Source: Acidimicrobiaceae bacterium (lineage in GTDB: Bacteria; Actinomycetota; Acidimicrobiia; Acidimicrobiales; UBA8592). Taken from it: 64,000 nucleotides of DNA. The translations under genes were made by a program, and so were the position numbers. Under the pieces are notes generated by a model that saw nothing but the letters and a program-made list of their open reading frames with translations, did no database searches and was not told the origin of the DNA. Below, one piece after another: positions 17,247-25,668 of this stretch. The stretch's first letter is position 1. The number at the start of each line of letters is the position of its first letter. Where the stretch lies: positions 7,395-71,394 of the forward strand of contig PAQG01000014.1 in assembly GCA_002709645.1 (NCBI GenBank), given 5' to 3'.

Positions 17247-18173
17247 CTATAAAAAAGTCCTGCCCGGATTTAATCTGCCATGTGGATCAAATTGATGTTT
17301 TAATTCTTTCGTTATTTTTTCCGAAACTTGATCAACAGGCTTACGAGGTTGAGGCCGATCTGCCCAAAGCGTTCCTACTCCTATTGAAGCTACAAAGTTA
17401 CCAGTTTCTTGCCGATTTATTTGAACTAAATCAGATGGTTTCATTGACCATCGGTATCGTGGGAGCCCAGGAGCATCCTCTACCGCTTCAAAGTTACCAA
17501 GATTAAGTAAAGTCTTTCTTTGATTTTCGATATCAGAAACATGTCCTTCTAAATGAACCCATATTGTTTCTCCATCCCATAGAACAGCTGATGGTTTATA
17601 AAGTGCATTAAAAATATCTTGCGGGGTTTTTGATGATGCCGTAACCCATGTACTCATGTCTGGAATTGGATTTGTGCGGAGTGTGACCTCTGCAATGACT
17701 CCTAACGTTCCTAAAGAACCAACCATCAATTTATGCAGGCTGAACCCACTAACATTTTTGACTACTGGTGCCCCGCACGTAATGATCTCTCCTTCAGCAG
17801 AGATGTATCTTATTTGTAATACGGCATCTCTAACTCGGCCTCTACCTAACATATTTAAATGATTTTCCCCAACGGCGATTGCGCCCCCAACCGTTCCTCC
17901 CCTTTCCGGTAGGCTAGTTCGCTGCCCATTTTTTTTAAGATCCTTATGGAGTTCCATCACTGTTGTTCCAGCTCGAACTTTTACGATCATCTCTTCAGGC
18001 GTATGGGTGATGATGCCACTTGGGGCACGAATAATATTCGTCTCTGCGGTAGGTAACCCATGTAGATTCCATCGTGTTTTTCCACCTTCAATAGCTACCG
18101 GACCGGTAGATCCCACTTCTTTTACAAATTCTTTTATTAACGAATCAAAAGGTGTCTTCATTGTTATACCCAT
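17247..18173 (-). CDS. glcE: FAD-binding oxidase subunit, GlcE-like
   Basis: A 308-residue FAD-binding type-4 (PCMH fold) protein that resembles the GlcE subunit of glycolate oxidase. Visible elements are the GGKTRWNLHGLP segment, an APSGIITHTPEEMIVKV strand pair, ERGGTVGGAIA and a C-terminal DPHGRLNPGR end typical of the group. The start overlaps the glcD stop by 10 bases, so the two are co-translated. With GlcD it would oxidise glycolate, or another 2-hydroxy acid, to the keto acid. GlcF, the iron-sulfur subunit, is not in the neighbourhood. Confidence 0.8.
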   Translation of the reverse strand: MGITMKTPFDSLIKEFVKEVGSTGPVAIEGGKTRWNLHGLPTAETNIIRAPSGIITHTPEEMIVKVRAGTTVMELHKDLKKNGQRTSLPERGGTVGGAIAVGENHLNMLGRGRVRDAVLQIRYISAEGEIITCGAPVVKNVSGFSLHKLMVGSLGTLGVIAEVTLRTNPIPDMSTWVTASSKTPQDIFNALYKPSAVLWDGETIWVHLEGHVSDIENQRKTLLNLGNFEAVEDAPGLPRYRWSMKPSDLVQINRQETGNFVASIGVGTLWADRPQPRKPVDQVSEKITKELKHQFDPHGRLNPGRTFL

Positions 18174-19645
18174 ATTCCTTCAGGTGGTTTATGCAGTGTC
18201 TGAATATCGGCACATGAATGTCCAATTGGTAAGATTTTTCCTGGGTTTATCCGACATTGTGGATCAAATGCGTATCGAAGTTTATTTTGATGCCTTAAAT
18301 CTTCATCCGTGAACAATTCACTCATAAATTCTTGTTTCTCTATTCCTATTCCATGTTCTCCGGAGAGTACTCCTCCAGCTTCTAGAGAAATCTTTACAAT
18401 TTCAGCTCCAACGGCATGAACGCGTTCCAATGTTCCTTCTTCTTCAGCATCAAACAAAATTAGGGGGTGTAGATTTCCATCACCAGCATGAAAGACATTC
18501 ATCACTGTTAACTCATTTGCCGCAGCTAATTCATTTACCTTGTCAAGAACATTTGCGAGTTGTGAGCGAGGAACAACAGTGTCATGCAAATAATAGTTAG
18601 GGGCTAGATACGTACTAGCTCCAAACGCTGACTTTCTCCCTTTCCATAGTGCTTCTCTCTGCCAAGAATTTTGAGCAAGTTTTATATCTAAAGCTTCGTG
18701 AGCCTCAGCAATTTCACAAATCTGTAAAGCATCATTTTCTACCCCATCAGGCAAACCTTCTACTTCCACAAGTAGTACCGCTCCAACATCGGTGGGATAG
18801 CCCGCAGGTATATGTTTTTCAATTACTTCTATAGTCTTTTGGTCCATCGCTTCCATCGCCGCTGGAACAATTCCATTCGCGATAACTGCGCTGACTGTTT
18901 CTGCTGCTTTGCGCATAGTAGCGAAGGAAATCAAAATAGTTTGTACTTCTTCAGGGTTCGGTGTGAGTCGAACCGCTATTTTTGTTGTTATTCCTAAAGT
19001 TCCTTCACTTCCAATAAATGCGCCTCTCAGGTCTAGTCCTCTAGGTTCTGAGTCAATTCCTCCAAATTGGCCTAACTCGCCATCTGGGAGAACAACCTCT
19101 ATGGCTACAACATGACTATCGGTTACCCCATCTGCAAGACAATGCGGGCCTCCCGAGTTGTTTGCTACATTTCCACCAATAGTGCATATTTGTTGACTCG
19201 ATGGGTCAGGAGCATAATGAAACCCCATTGGCCTCAAGTACTCACTTAACTCAAAGTTAATAACTCCTGGTTCTACCCATGCGATTCTATTATCTATATC
19301 AACTTCATTTATTTTGTTCATTTCTGTCATCGCTACAACTATTGGAGCGCCTAAAGGAACCGCTCCTCCTGCTAATCCACTTCCAGCTCCACGTGGAATC
19401 ACCGGATGCTCAAATAGTTGCGCAATGCGCATAATGGCTTGCACTTCTTCTGTCGTTCTTGGAAAGCAAACTGGCCCTGCTAATCCTCCTTCAAAAACTG
19501 ATTCATCTTTTGAATGTAAAAGCCTGTCTTCCTCCTCTTCTAGAACACGGTCTCGTGATAGCGCCCTCTGAAGTTCAGCGACTAAAGGATTCGATGAAAG
19601 TTTTCTATTCTCAAAATATTGTTGGATTTTATTTATAATTACCAC
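18164..19645 (-). CDS. glcD: Glycolate oxidase / FAD-linked 2-hydroxyacid dehydrogenase, GlcD-like
   Basis: A 493-residue flavoenzyme. The FAD-binding domain shows PRGAGSGLAGGAV (84-96) and GGNVANNSGGPH; the C-terminal domain shows HAGDGNLHPL and SGEHGIG, both diagnostic for the GlcD/D-lactate dehydrogenase group. Length fits GlcD. The most upstream usable start is the GTG at 19645, with a weak ribosome site. In bacteria GlcDEF passes electrons to the respiratory chain. Here only D and E are present, so either GlcF is encoded elsewhere or the pair uses another acceptor. D-lactate or another 2-hydroxy acid is an alternative substrate. Confidence 0.85.
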   Translation of the reverse strand: MVIINKIQQYFENRKLSSNPLVAELQRALSRDRVLEEEEDRLLHSKDESVFEGGLAGPVCFPRTTEEVQAIMRIAQLFEHPVIPRGAGSGLAGGAVPLGAPIVVAMTEMNKINEVDIDNRIAWVEPGVINFELSEYLRPMGFHYAPDPSSQQICTIGGNVANNSGGPHCLADGVTDSHVVAIEVVLPDGELGQFGGIDSEPRGLDLRGAFIGSEGTLGITTKIAVRLTPNPEEVQTILISFATMRKAAETVSAVIANGIVPAAMEAMDQKTIEVIEKHIPAGYPTDVGAVLLVEVEGLPDGVENDALQICEIAEAHEALDIKLAQNSWQREALWKGRKSAFGASTYLAPNYYLHDTVVPRSQLANVLDKVNELAAANELTVMNVFHAGDGNLHPLILFDAEEEGTLERVHAVGAEIVKISLEAGGVLSGEHGIGIEKQEFMSELFTDEDLRHQNKLRYAFDPQCRINPGKILPIGHSCADIQTLHKPPEGIWV

Positions 19646-19777
19646 GATTGACTCATTGATCTTTTCTTTAGCGTACCTTCTGCTAGGGGTCAGCGGTTTA
19701 GTTATAACGGTAATGTAAACCTAGTTTTGATTTTTTAGTAGGCCACTGGAACAGTATGTAAGGAAAGGAATCTTGTT

Positions 19778-20866
19778 ATGGAAATACCGCTGGATCTATC
19801 ACACGTAACTAGTGCATGGCTTGAACAAGCATTTCATTCATCTGATCGGTTTCAGGATGTAGTAATTAAATCTATTGAATGTGAAAATATTGGAGAAGGA
19901 ACAGGAATTTTTGGCGAAATCGGTCTTCTCACAGTGTCTTATGTAAACCAGGGACAAGCACCCGATTCATTAGTGGTAAAACTTCCTTGTATAGAACCAG
20001 AGAATCTTGCAGTTGCCCAAGCATTGGGAATATATGCGCGAGAAGTCGCTTTCTATCAAACAGTCGCTTCTTCCTCTTCTCTACGTGTTCCCCAATGTTT
20101 TTACTCATTTATGGGAGATGATGGTCGTTTCGTTCTTTTAATTGAAAATCTCTCAAACGACTATGTTGTAGGAGATCAAGTTAAGGGAGCGACACATGAA
20201 CAAGTTTTAAGTGCGATTGATATTTTGGCTGGATTCCATGCTGAATGGTGGGACAGTCCTAACCTTCACGTACTTGATTGGTTACCAAATCCTGATGATC
20301 CGGCATACATGGAAGCAGTCCCTGAAATTTATAGGGCTGGACTTCCAGTTCTAGTAAACGAATGGGATTCTAAAGTTCCGGCAGAAAGCATTGAAGTCGC
20401 TCAACTTTTAGAGCCAAAGTTTGAACAGTTAATGCTGTTGTTTGCTGGCGGTCCCCATACTTTCTCCCATGCCGATACTCGTTTGGATAACTTATTTTTT
20501 TCTAAATCAGATGAACAGGATGTAGCTTTCATTGATTTTCAACTTTGTCTCCGGGGAAGAGGCATAAATGATATTGCGTATTTAGTCGGGAATAGTGTTC
20601 CTCAGGGCATCGCTGCAGCCAATTGGGAGTTGTATATTGAACATTGGATTAAAGCACTTGCTGCGAACGGTGTGGATTACGCATTTGAAGACGCTGTTTT
20701 GCATTACCGTCAAGCAGTTCTTTATTACATTGTTGGCGCTATGTCTCTTATAGCTTCATTCGATACAGGTAATGAACGAGGGGCTGCTATGGCAGAAACG
20801 TACGTTACCCGCATATTTAACCATGTTGCTGATATAGAGGCTCGACTAATATTAGAAAAATTGTAA
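19778..20866 (+). CDS. Aminoglycoside-phosphotransferase-like (APH fold) kinase
   Basis: A 362-residue protein with the APH/choline-kinase fold. The catalytic loop is HADTRLDN (His231, Asp233, Asn238) and the metal-binding Asp253 is in FIDFQ. The N-lobe lysine is likely in VVKLP (about residue 68). Actinobacterial and marine members of this group are usually called phosphotransferases of unknown substrate; some related proteins act on small alcohols or on acyl-CoA-linked substrates. A second, different APH-fold gene lies 0.8 kb further on. An AAGGAAAGGAA ribosome site precedes the ATG. Drug resistance should not be assumed. Confidence 0.8.
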   Translation: MEIPLDLSHVTSAWLEQAFHSSDRFQDVVIKSIECENIGEGTGIFGEIGLLTVSYVNQGQAPDSLVVKLPCIEPENLAVAQALGIYAREVAFYQTVASSSSLRVPQCFYSFMGDDGRFVLLIENLSNDYVVGDQVKGATHEQVLSAIDILAGFHAEWWDSPNLHVLDWLPNPDDPAYMEAVPEIYRAGLPVLVNEWDSKVPAESIEVAQLLEPKFEQLMLLFAGGPHTFSHADTRLDNLFFSKSDEQDVAFIDFQLCLRGRGINDIAYLVGNSVPQGIAAANWELYIEHWIKALAANGVDYAFEDAVLHYRQAVLYYIVGAMSLIASFDTGNERGAAMAETYVTRIFNHVADIEARLILEKL

Positions 20867-20867
20867 T

Positions 20868-21557
20868 TCAACAATATTTATATTCTTTGCCGAGTCGAGT
20901 GCTTCCAATTTCCTCTATTATGTTCGTTTTTCTAAAACAGTACGCCATTTGTTGTGCAATTTGTCGAGTTACTTGGGCAGATTCGGCAATATCAGCCGTT
21001 GTGAAAACATTTGGAAGATCAGAGGGTAGTAATCGCGTGAAATCTTTTATTCCATGAAAGTGTTGAGTTGAATGAACTTCTTTCAATGCTGTATTTACTG
21101 TCCTATATCCGCCACGGTTCCTTCTAAGCTTCGGATCATATTCTTGAATTTTTGTGACTGTTGTGAGAACAACTTCAAAACTCAAGTTTGGTTCTTTCAA
21201 TAATCCAGTGATCGATACTAGTTCATTAAAAATGTTATAAATTGAACCTTTTTTAGGAGATTTTCTTAATTTATTTCCTGATTTTCGTAGTTGCGTTTCT
21301 ATTGCTATCGGGTATACAACTTTAATTTTATAATTTTGTAATAATGATTCAAGTTTCTTTCTCATGGAACCAAAAGATGATGTTTGAATTTCAATAATTA
21401 CATTTTCTTTTTGAGTATTTCTCCAAATATCAACCACGTAACCATCAATAGGAACCTCAAGTTGGTCCCCTGGTTCTGTGTAAAGTATTTTCATTGCTGA
21501 GTGCAATGACCCTTCATTAAGTGTTCCAATAACTGGTTTATCTTCAGGGGTTTCCAA
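20868..21557 (-). CDS. Unrecognised protein with a nuclease-like EIQ motif and a C-terminal winged-helix-like region
   Basis: A 229-residue protein; I do not recognise a named family with certainty. The N-terminal half has a layout like a PD-(D/E)xK nuclease core: Glu15 in the first helix, Asp38 and Asp43 in IDGYVVDI, then IIEIQ with Glu56 and Gln58 on a predicted strand, and a basic helix (RKKLESLL). An E-x-Q variant of the third motif is known in CoiA-type proteins of that superfamily. Residues about 184-229 look like a winged helix (TTADIAESAQVTRQIAQQM). The start is a TTG at 21557 after AAAGG. It is divergent from the second APH-like kinase. A role in DNA cleavage or repair is inference. 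Confidence 0.6.
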   Translation of the reverse strand: METPEDKPVIGTLNEGSLHSAMKILYTEPGDQLEVPIDGYVVDIWRNTQKENVIIEIQTSSFGSMRKKLESLLQNYKIKVVYPIAIETQLRKSGNKLRKSPKKGSIYNIFNELVSITGLLKEPNLSFEVVLTTVTKIQEYDPKLRRNRGGYRTVNTALKEVHSTQHFHGIKDFTRLLPSDLPNVFTTADIAESAQVTRQIAQQMAYCFRKTNIIEEIGSTRLGKEYKYC

Positions 21558-21631
21558 AATTGCCTTTACCGTTGCTTTTGTCTATTTCTTCCATTTCTGG
21601 CAGTCTTAAAACGACTGTAGTTGGTGGGGAC

Positions 21632-22801
21632 ATGGGAAAGAAACCAAAATTATCTATTCCACAAAATGGTGAAGATTTCACGGCTGAATGGTTTACTGAA
21701 ATTCTTCAACCACAATATGGTGCTGCTGTTCTTCATGTAGATCAAGATGTCATTGGTACTGGTATAGGTTTTGTTGGTGAGGTTTATAGATGTTTCCTTC
21801 AATGGGATGCTTCTCGGGAAGATTTACCTATATCTGTGATAGTGAAGGTTCCTTCAAAAATCCCAGCGAATAGAGGATTGGGAGAAGGGTTGCAGCTCTA
21901 CGAACGTGAAGTTATTGCCTACAGCAAACTTGGGGATGATATGGGGCTTCCTATGCCTATTGCGTATTTCGCAGCTATGGATGACGACCCGACACCTTGG
22001 TTAGAAAAAGTTATTGAATTTCTTTTTACTTATTTGCCACCGAAAGGAGTGAATTGGTTAACTGTAAAGTTCTTACAATTAGCTGGGAAAAACCCAAAGC
22101 TAAGACGCTATATTCTTGTCCTTGAAGATATAGATGACGCCCGCCCGCCAAGTCAAGTAGCTGGTGGTTCGCTTAATGATGCGTTACTTGCATTAGATTC
22201 ATTAGCTAAATTCCATGCGCATCACTGGTTAAGGGATTCTTCTATAGAGATCTCTCCAAGAATATGGTCATTGGATCGACTTCCGAAAGTATGGAAAGCT
22301 AGTTATCTCCGAAATAGAGCAGAGTTTGTTAGTCGTTTTGGAACTCTCATAGGTGAGGAAAAGCTCCACATACTTGATCAAGCACAAAAAGAGATTCCAG
22401 AATTGCTTAAGCCTTTAGGAGAACCTCCATGGACGCTTCTTCACGGCGACTACCGTTTGGATAACATCCTGTACCGTCCTGATGGGAGCATTGTTGTAAT
22501 AGATTATCAAATCCTTTCAAAAGGACGACCTGGTTGGGACGTAGCTTACTTCATTACGACTGCGCTTAATCCGGAACATAAAGTTGAAGAAGATACTTTA
22601 TTGCGTCATTACCACAATGTTTTGTGTTCAGAGGGGGTAAGTGATTATCCGTATGATTTGTTATTAGAAGATGTTCAGGTAACGAAATTGTTACTTGCAC
22701 ACCGACTTGTGGGGGGAAGGGACGCTTTTGATACAGAGCTACAAGATAGTGATGAAACGTTTGTTGATGTTCTAGTAAAACGTGTCGTTGGTTGGATTTA
22801 A
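21632..22801 (+). CDS. APH-fold phosphotransferase of the ecdysteroid-kinase-like type
   Basis: A 390-residue kinase-fold protein. The catalytic loop LLHGDYRLDN, the metal site VVIDYQ and a C-terminal helix bundle match the APH/DUF1679-like group. It is only distantly similar to the APH protein at 19778. The start is the ATG at 21632 behind a GGTGGGG site; the frame extends to 21560, but that stretch abuts the divergent gene's start. The substrate is unknown. It is flanked by the nuclease-like protein and the DNA methyltransferase, both on the opposite strand, which gives an interleaved arrangement. Confidence 0.78.
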   Translation: MGKKPKLSIPQNGEDFTAEWFTEILQPQYGAAVLHVDQDVIGTGIGFVGEVYRCFLQWDASREDLPISVIVKVPSKIPANRGLGEGLQLYEREVIAYSKLGDDMGLPMPIAYFAAMDDDPTPWLEKVIEFLFTYLPPKGVNWLTVKFLQLAGKNPKLRRYILVLEDIDDARPPSQVAGGSLNDALLALDSLAKFHAHHWLRDSSIEISPRIWSLDRLPKVWKASYLRNRAEFVSRFGTLIGEEKLHILDQAQKEIPELLKPLGEPPWTLLHGDYRLDNILYRPDGSIVVIDYQILSKGRPGWDVAYFITTALNPEHKVEEDTLLRHYHNVLCSEGVSDYPYDLLLEDVQVTKLLLAHRLVGGRDAFDTELQDSDETFVDVLVKRVVGWI

Positions 22802-22814
22802 TTATCTTGCTTAC

Positions 22815-23735
22815 CTACAACGAAGCCAACCGTTTGTTTGCAAGTTCAATGTAATTTTTGTCCGTATCAAAGCCTAGGTAGTGACGTCCTGCTTTTTTCG
22901 CAGCAATTGCGGTTGTTCCAGCTCCACAAAAAGGATCTAGTATTACATCTCCCTTATATGAATAGAGTTCAATAAGACGTCTTGGTAATTCCACTGGAAA
23001 TGGTGCAGGGTGTCCTACTCTTTTCGCAGATTCTGGTTGTATACGCCAAGTATCTAATGTCCAAGATAGAAAATCTTCTTTATTTATTGTGTCAAGATGT
23101 GGTAACCCTATTTCTTTACGTTTTTTTCTTGGAATCGCTCTATCAAGTCGGAGTTTGCTTGCAACAATTACTCGCTCTGTGACATCACGGAGAACAGGGT
23201 TTGATGCCGACTGGAATGATCCCCATGCGCAACTCCCTGAAGCTCCCTCTGCTTTTATCCATATAATTTCACCGCGAAGGAGAAATCCTATATCGTCTTG
23301 CAAAATACGTGTTATGTCTGAACTTAATGAACGGTATGGCTTGCGTCCAAGGTTTGCTACATTCACTGCAATTCGGCCACCAGGTTCAAGAACTCTCCAA
23401 CATTCAGCAAAAACATCTTTAAGCATGCGTAAATATTCCACATAACTCGCAGGAATACCATTCTCTCCTAGATCTAATTCATATTCTTTTCCTGCAAAAT
23501 ATGGTGGTGAGGTTACAACAAGCGCTACGGAATCAGAATTAATAATGCTCATGTTACGGGAATCCCCGACTACTAATTTGTTCAACGTCAAAGGTGGTGA
23601 AGGTTGAGAATCCTTGTCTTGTTTAATAGGGGGAAATCGTTTATAGAAATCATCTGAATTGTGATTTTCTCTTTTTGTGACACCAAAAGATGATGTTTTG
23701 GTCTGTTGTTTAGCGCTATTTTCAAGAAGAGACAT
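22815..23735 (-). CDS. Site-specific DNA methyltransferase (SPPY type, probably N4-cytosine)
   Basis: A 306-residue enzyme of the beta-class amino-methyltransferase type: the catalytic motif TSPPY (75-79) comes first, then the target-recognition region, then the S-adenosylmethionine motif DPFCGAGTT (267-275). SPPY usually indicates N4-methylcytosine, while DPPY indicates N6-methyladenine, so N4-mC is the better guess. The first about 45 residues are polar and probably disordered. No restriction enzyme follows directly; the candidate nuclease-like gene lies 1.3 kb away beyond a kinase gene. It may be an orphan regulatory methylase or half of a split system. Confidence 0.88.
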   Translation of the reverse strand: MSLLENSAKQQTKTSSFGVTKRENHNSDDFYKRFPPIKQDKDSQPSPPLTLNKLVVGDSRNMSIINSDSVALVVTSPPYFAGKEYELDLGENGIPASYVEYLRMLKDVFAECWRVLEPGGRIAVNVANLGRKPYRSLSSDITRILQDDIGFLLRGEIIWIKAEGASGSCAWGSFQSASNPVLRDVTERVIVASKLRLDRAIPRKKRKEIGLPHLDTINKEDFLSWTLDTWRIQPESAKRVGHPAPFPVELPRRLIELYSYKGDVILDPFCGAGTTAIAAKKAGRHYLGFDTDKNYIELANKRLASL

Positions 23736-23801
23736 ACCTTAACGCTATCTGTGCGGATTCCTAGATCCCCCTCTAAGCATTTCTAGTAGTTTTAAAAGCC
23801 T

Positions 23802-24290
23802 TTAACCTGCGGATATGGGTTTTTTGAAATAGCGGACTTTTTTCCCTGGTTCATGTTCTCGGTCATGAAATGGCTTCCATCCGAGGTCAGTGTGAAACGC
23901 TAAAGACTGAGGATTTGGGGGTTCAACATTGACTTCGCAAAGGAGAACTTCTATACCCATTTCTTTAGCGTATGATTCAAGAGTTGCATAGAGTTTCTTA
24001 CCGTAGCCATTACGTTTTGCATGAACATCAACCATAATTCTATCGACATAGCAGAAGTTATTGAATTGTGTTTCAAGCCAGATGTAATTGTCGCTATGGT
24101 ATTGCTCCCCTGACTCTAATGTAATTAAAGCAGCGACAATATTTTCTCCTACCTCAATACCCCAAGATTTTTTCGACATTGAAAGAATATTTTCAAGGTC
24201 ACTTGTTACTAATTTATTCACAGCCGGAACGGATTCGTTATTGAGTTTTAAGACACCTTCAATATCTCTGGAATACAATTCGCGTATCAT
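23802..24290 (-). CDS. GNAT-family N-acetyltransferase
   Basis: A 162-residue acetyltransferase. The acetyl-CoA loop is in DVHAKRNGYGKKL (the Q/RxxGxG/A-type motif, here RNGYGK), preceded by the CYVDRIMVD strand and followed by the LLCEVNVEPPNPQSLAFH segment with the family's Asn-Pro-x-Ser element. The C-terminus carries a KKVRYFKKPI strand. The substrate (amine or protein N-terminus) is unknown. It is downstream of nothing obvious and upstream of the methyltransferase on the same strand with a 66-base gap. Confidence 0.85.
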   Translation of the reverse strand: MIRELYSRDIEGVLKLNNESVPAVNKLVTSDLENILSMSKKSWGIEVGENIVAALITLESGEQYHSDNYIWLETQFNNFCYVDRIMVDVHAKRNGYGKKLYATLESYAKEMGIEVLLCEVNVEPPNPQSLAFHTDLGWKPFHDREHEPGKKVRYFKKPISAG

Positions 24291-24408
24291 GCCATTGTCT
24301 TTATCAAGATCTTGTTTAGCAAATTTAATTATCCTCTAATTATGATAATGGAAATAAATAGCGAAGCTCATAAGCTTCACACATAGAATAGTCTGAAGGA
24401 GTGATCAG

Positions 24409-25641
24409 ATGAGTGGTACGCCATTATTGTCAGGTGTTCGAATAATCGAAAGTTCTTTGTTGGGCCCTGGTTTAATTTCAACTTTTTTTTCAGATCTTGG
24501 CGCAGACGTAATAAAAGTTGAGCCACCTCAAGGTGACTATATTCGGCAGATGACTTGGCCAATAATTGATGGTGTTTCTCTCCTTCATTTACACACTCAT
24601 CGTGGGAAAAAAAGTGTTGCATTGAATCTTAAAACAGAAGATGGAAAATCTATTTATAAGGAGCTTGTTAAAAAAGCAGATGCCGTCGTAGAAGCTATGC
24701 GCCCTGGTGCTTTAAAAAAACTTGGGCTTGGATATGAAGAATTACAAAAAATAAATCCAAAAATAGTTTTCTGTACTTTATCGGGTTATGGATCCTCAGG
24801 TCCTTACCAAAATATGCCAAGCCATGGAATTGCTTATGACACCTGGGCTGGATTAATTACTCCAGAAATTGATGAGTTAGGTTTCACTCGTATCCCTAGA
24901 GATATGCCAAACGTTGGAATTAATGTTGGCCCGATGCTTGGAGCATTTGCTTTGCTAGCTGGTATTACTCGTGCAAGAGAAACTGGTGTCGGGTGCCAAA
25001 TGGAACTTGCCCAATCAGATGCAGCGGCATACATGGATTGGTATCGGATTGAGACATGGAAAGCATATGAACGTTCAGAAAAAGAAGTTACAGGAAATCC
25101 GTCTGATGATTATGAACGTCGGCCACCAGGGCTAGCGGGAATGTGGGAAGGTGTCCGTTACCAAATATATGAATCTAGTGATGGTTATGTTTTATTTATG
25201 GCTTCCGAACAAGCATTTTGGAAAAATTTTTGCAATGGAGTAGGTCGTTCTGATCTGTTTGAAAAATGGCCTGGCTCTCAATACGCCGATCATGCTAAAG
25301 GCAATATTGAACTTCAACATGAACTTAAAGCAATCTTTAAAGGAAAAAGCAGTAGTGAATGGATTCAATTTAGTGAAGATGAGAACACCCCTATTGCTCC
25401 TGTTTATAATGCAAAAACTGCTCCCAACGATCCCCAATTTAAACATCGCCTACCCTTTTACTCAATTGAAGATTTAGGAGCTGAACAGCTTCCTTTACCG
25501 GTAAAGATTATTGGTGAAGAAACTGCAACTCCTTCCAAAGCACCCACAGTGGGAGAGAACACGGAAGAAGTTTTAGCTGATCTCTTAGGCTATGACACAA
25601 AACGTATTAAAAACCTACGTAACGATGGAGTTTTTGGGTGA
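24409..25641 (+). CDS. CaiB/BaiF (class III) CoA-transferase family protein
   Basis: A 410-residue class III CoA-transferase with GVRIIESSLLGPG, DLGADVIKVEPP, RGKKSVALNL and LSGYGSSGPY at the expected spacing, then the SDAAAYMDWY region and a closing ELLADLLGYD-like helix (VLADLLGYD). It is a different subtype from the copy at 15763. A GAAGGAGTGATCAG site precedes the ATG. It is followed closely by the PlsC-type acyltransferase (28 bases) and then the IMPase-family gene, which overlaps; these three may share a transcript. The acid substrate is unknown. Confidence 0.87.
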   Translation: MSGTPLLSGVRIIESSLLGPGLISTFFSDLGADVIKVEPPQGDYIRQMTWPIIDGVSLLHLHTHRGKKSVALNLKTEDGKSIYKELVKKADAVVEAMRPGALKKLGLGYEELQKINPKIVFCTLSGYGSSGPYQNMPSHGIAYDTWAGLITPEIDELGFTRIPRDMPNVGINVGPMLGAFALLAGITRARETGVGCQMELAQSDAAAYMDWYRIETWKAYERSEKEVTGNPSDDYERRPPGLAGMWEGVRYQIYESSDGYVLFMASEQAFWKNFCNGVGRSDLFEKWPGSQYADHAKGNIELQHELKAIFKGKSSSEWIQFSEDENTPIAPVYNAKTAPNDPQFKHRLPFYSIEDLGAEQLPLPVKIIGEETATPSKAPTVGENTEEVLADLLGYDTKRIKNLRNDGVFG

Positions 25642-25668
25642 TCTCGAAATTCGTAAACTGTTGAGATA

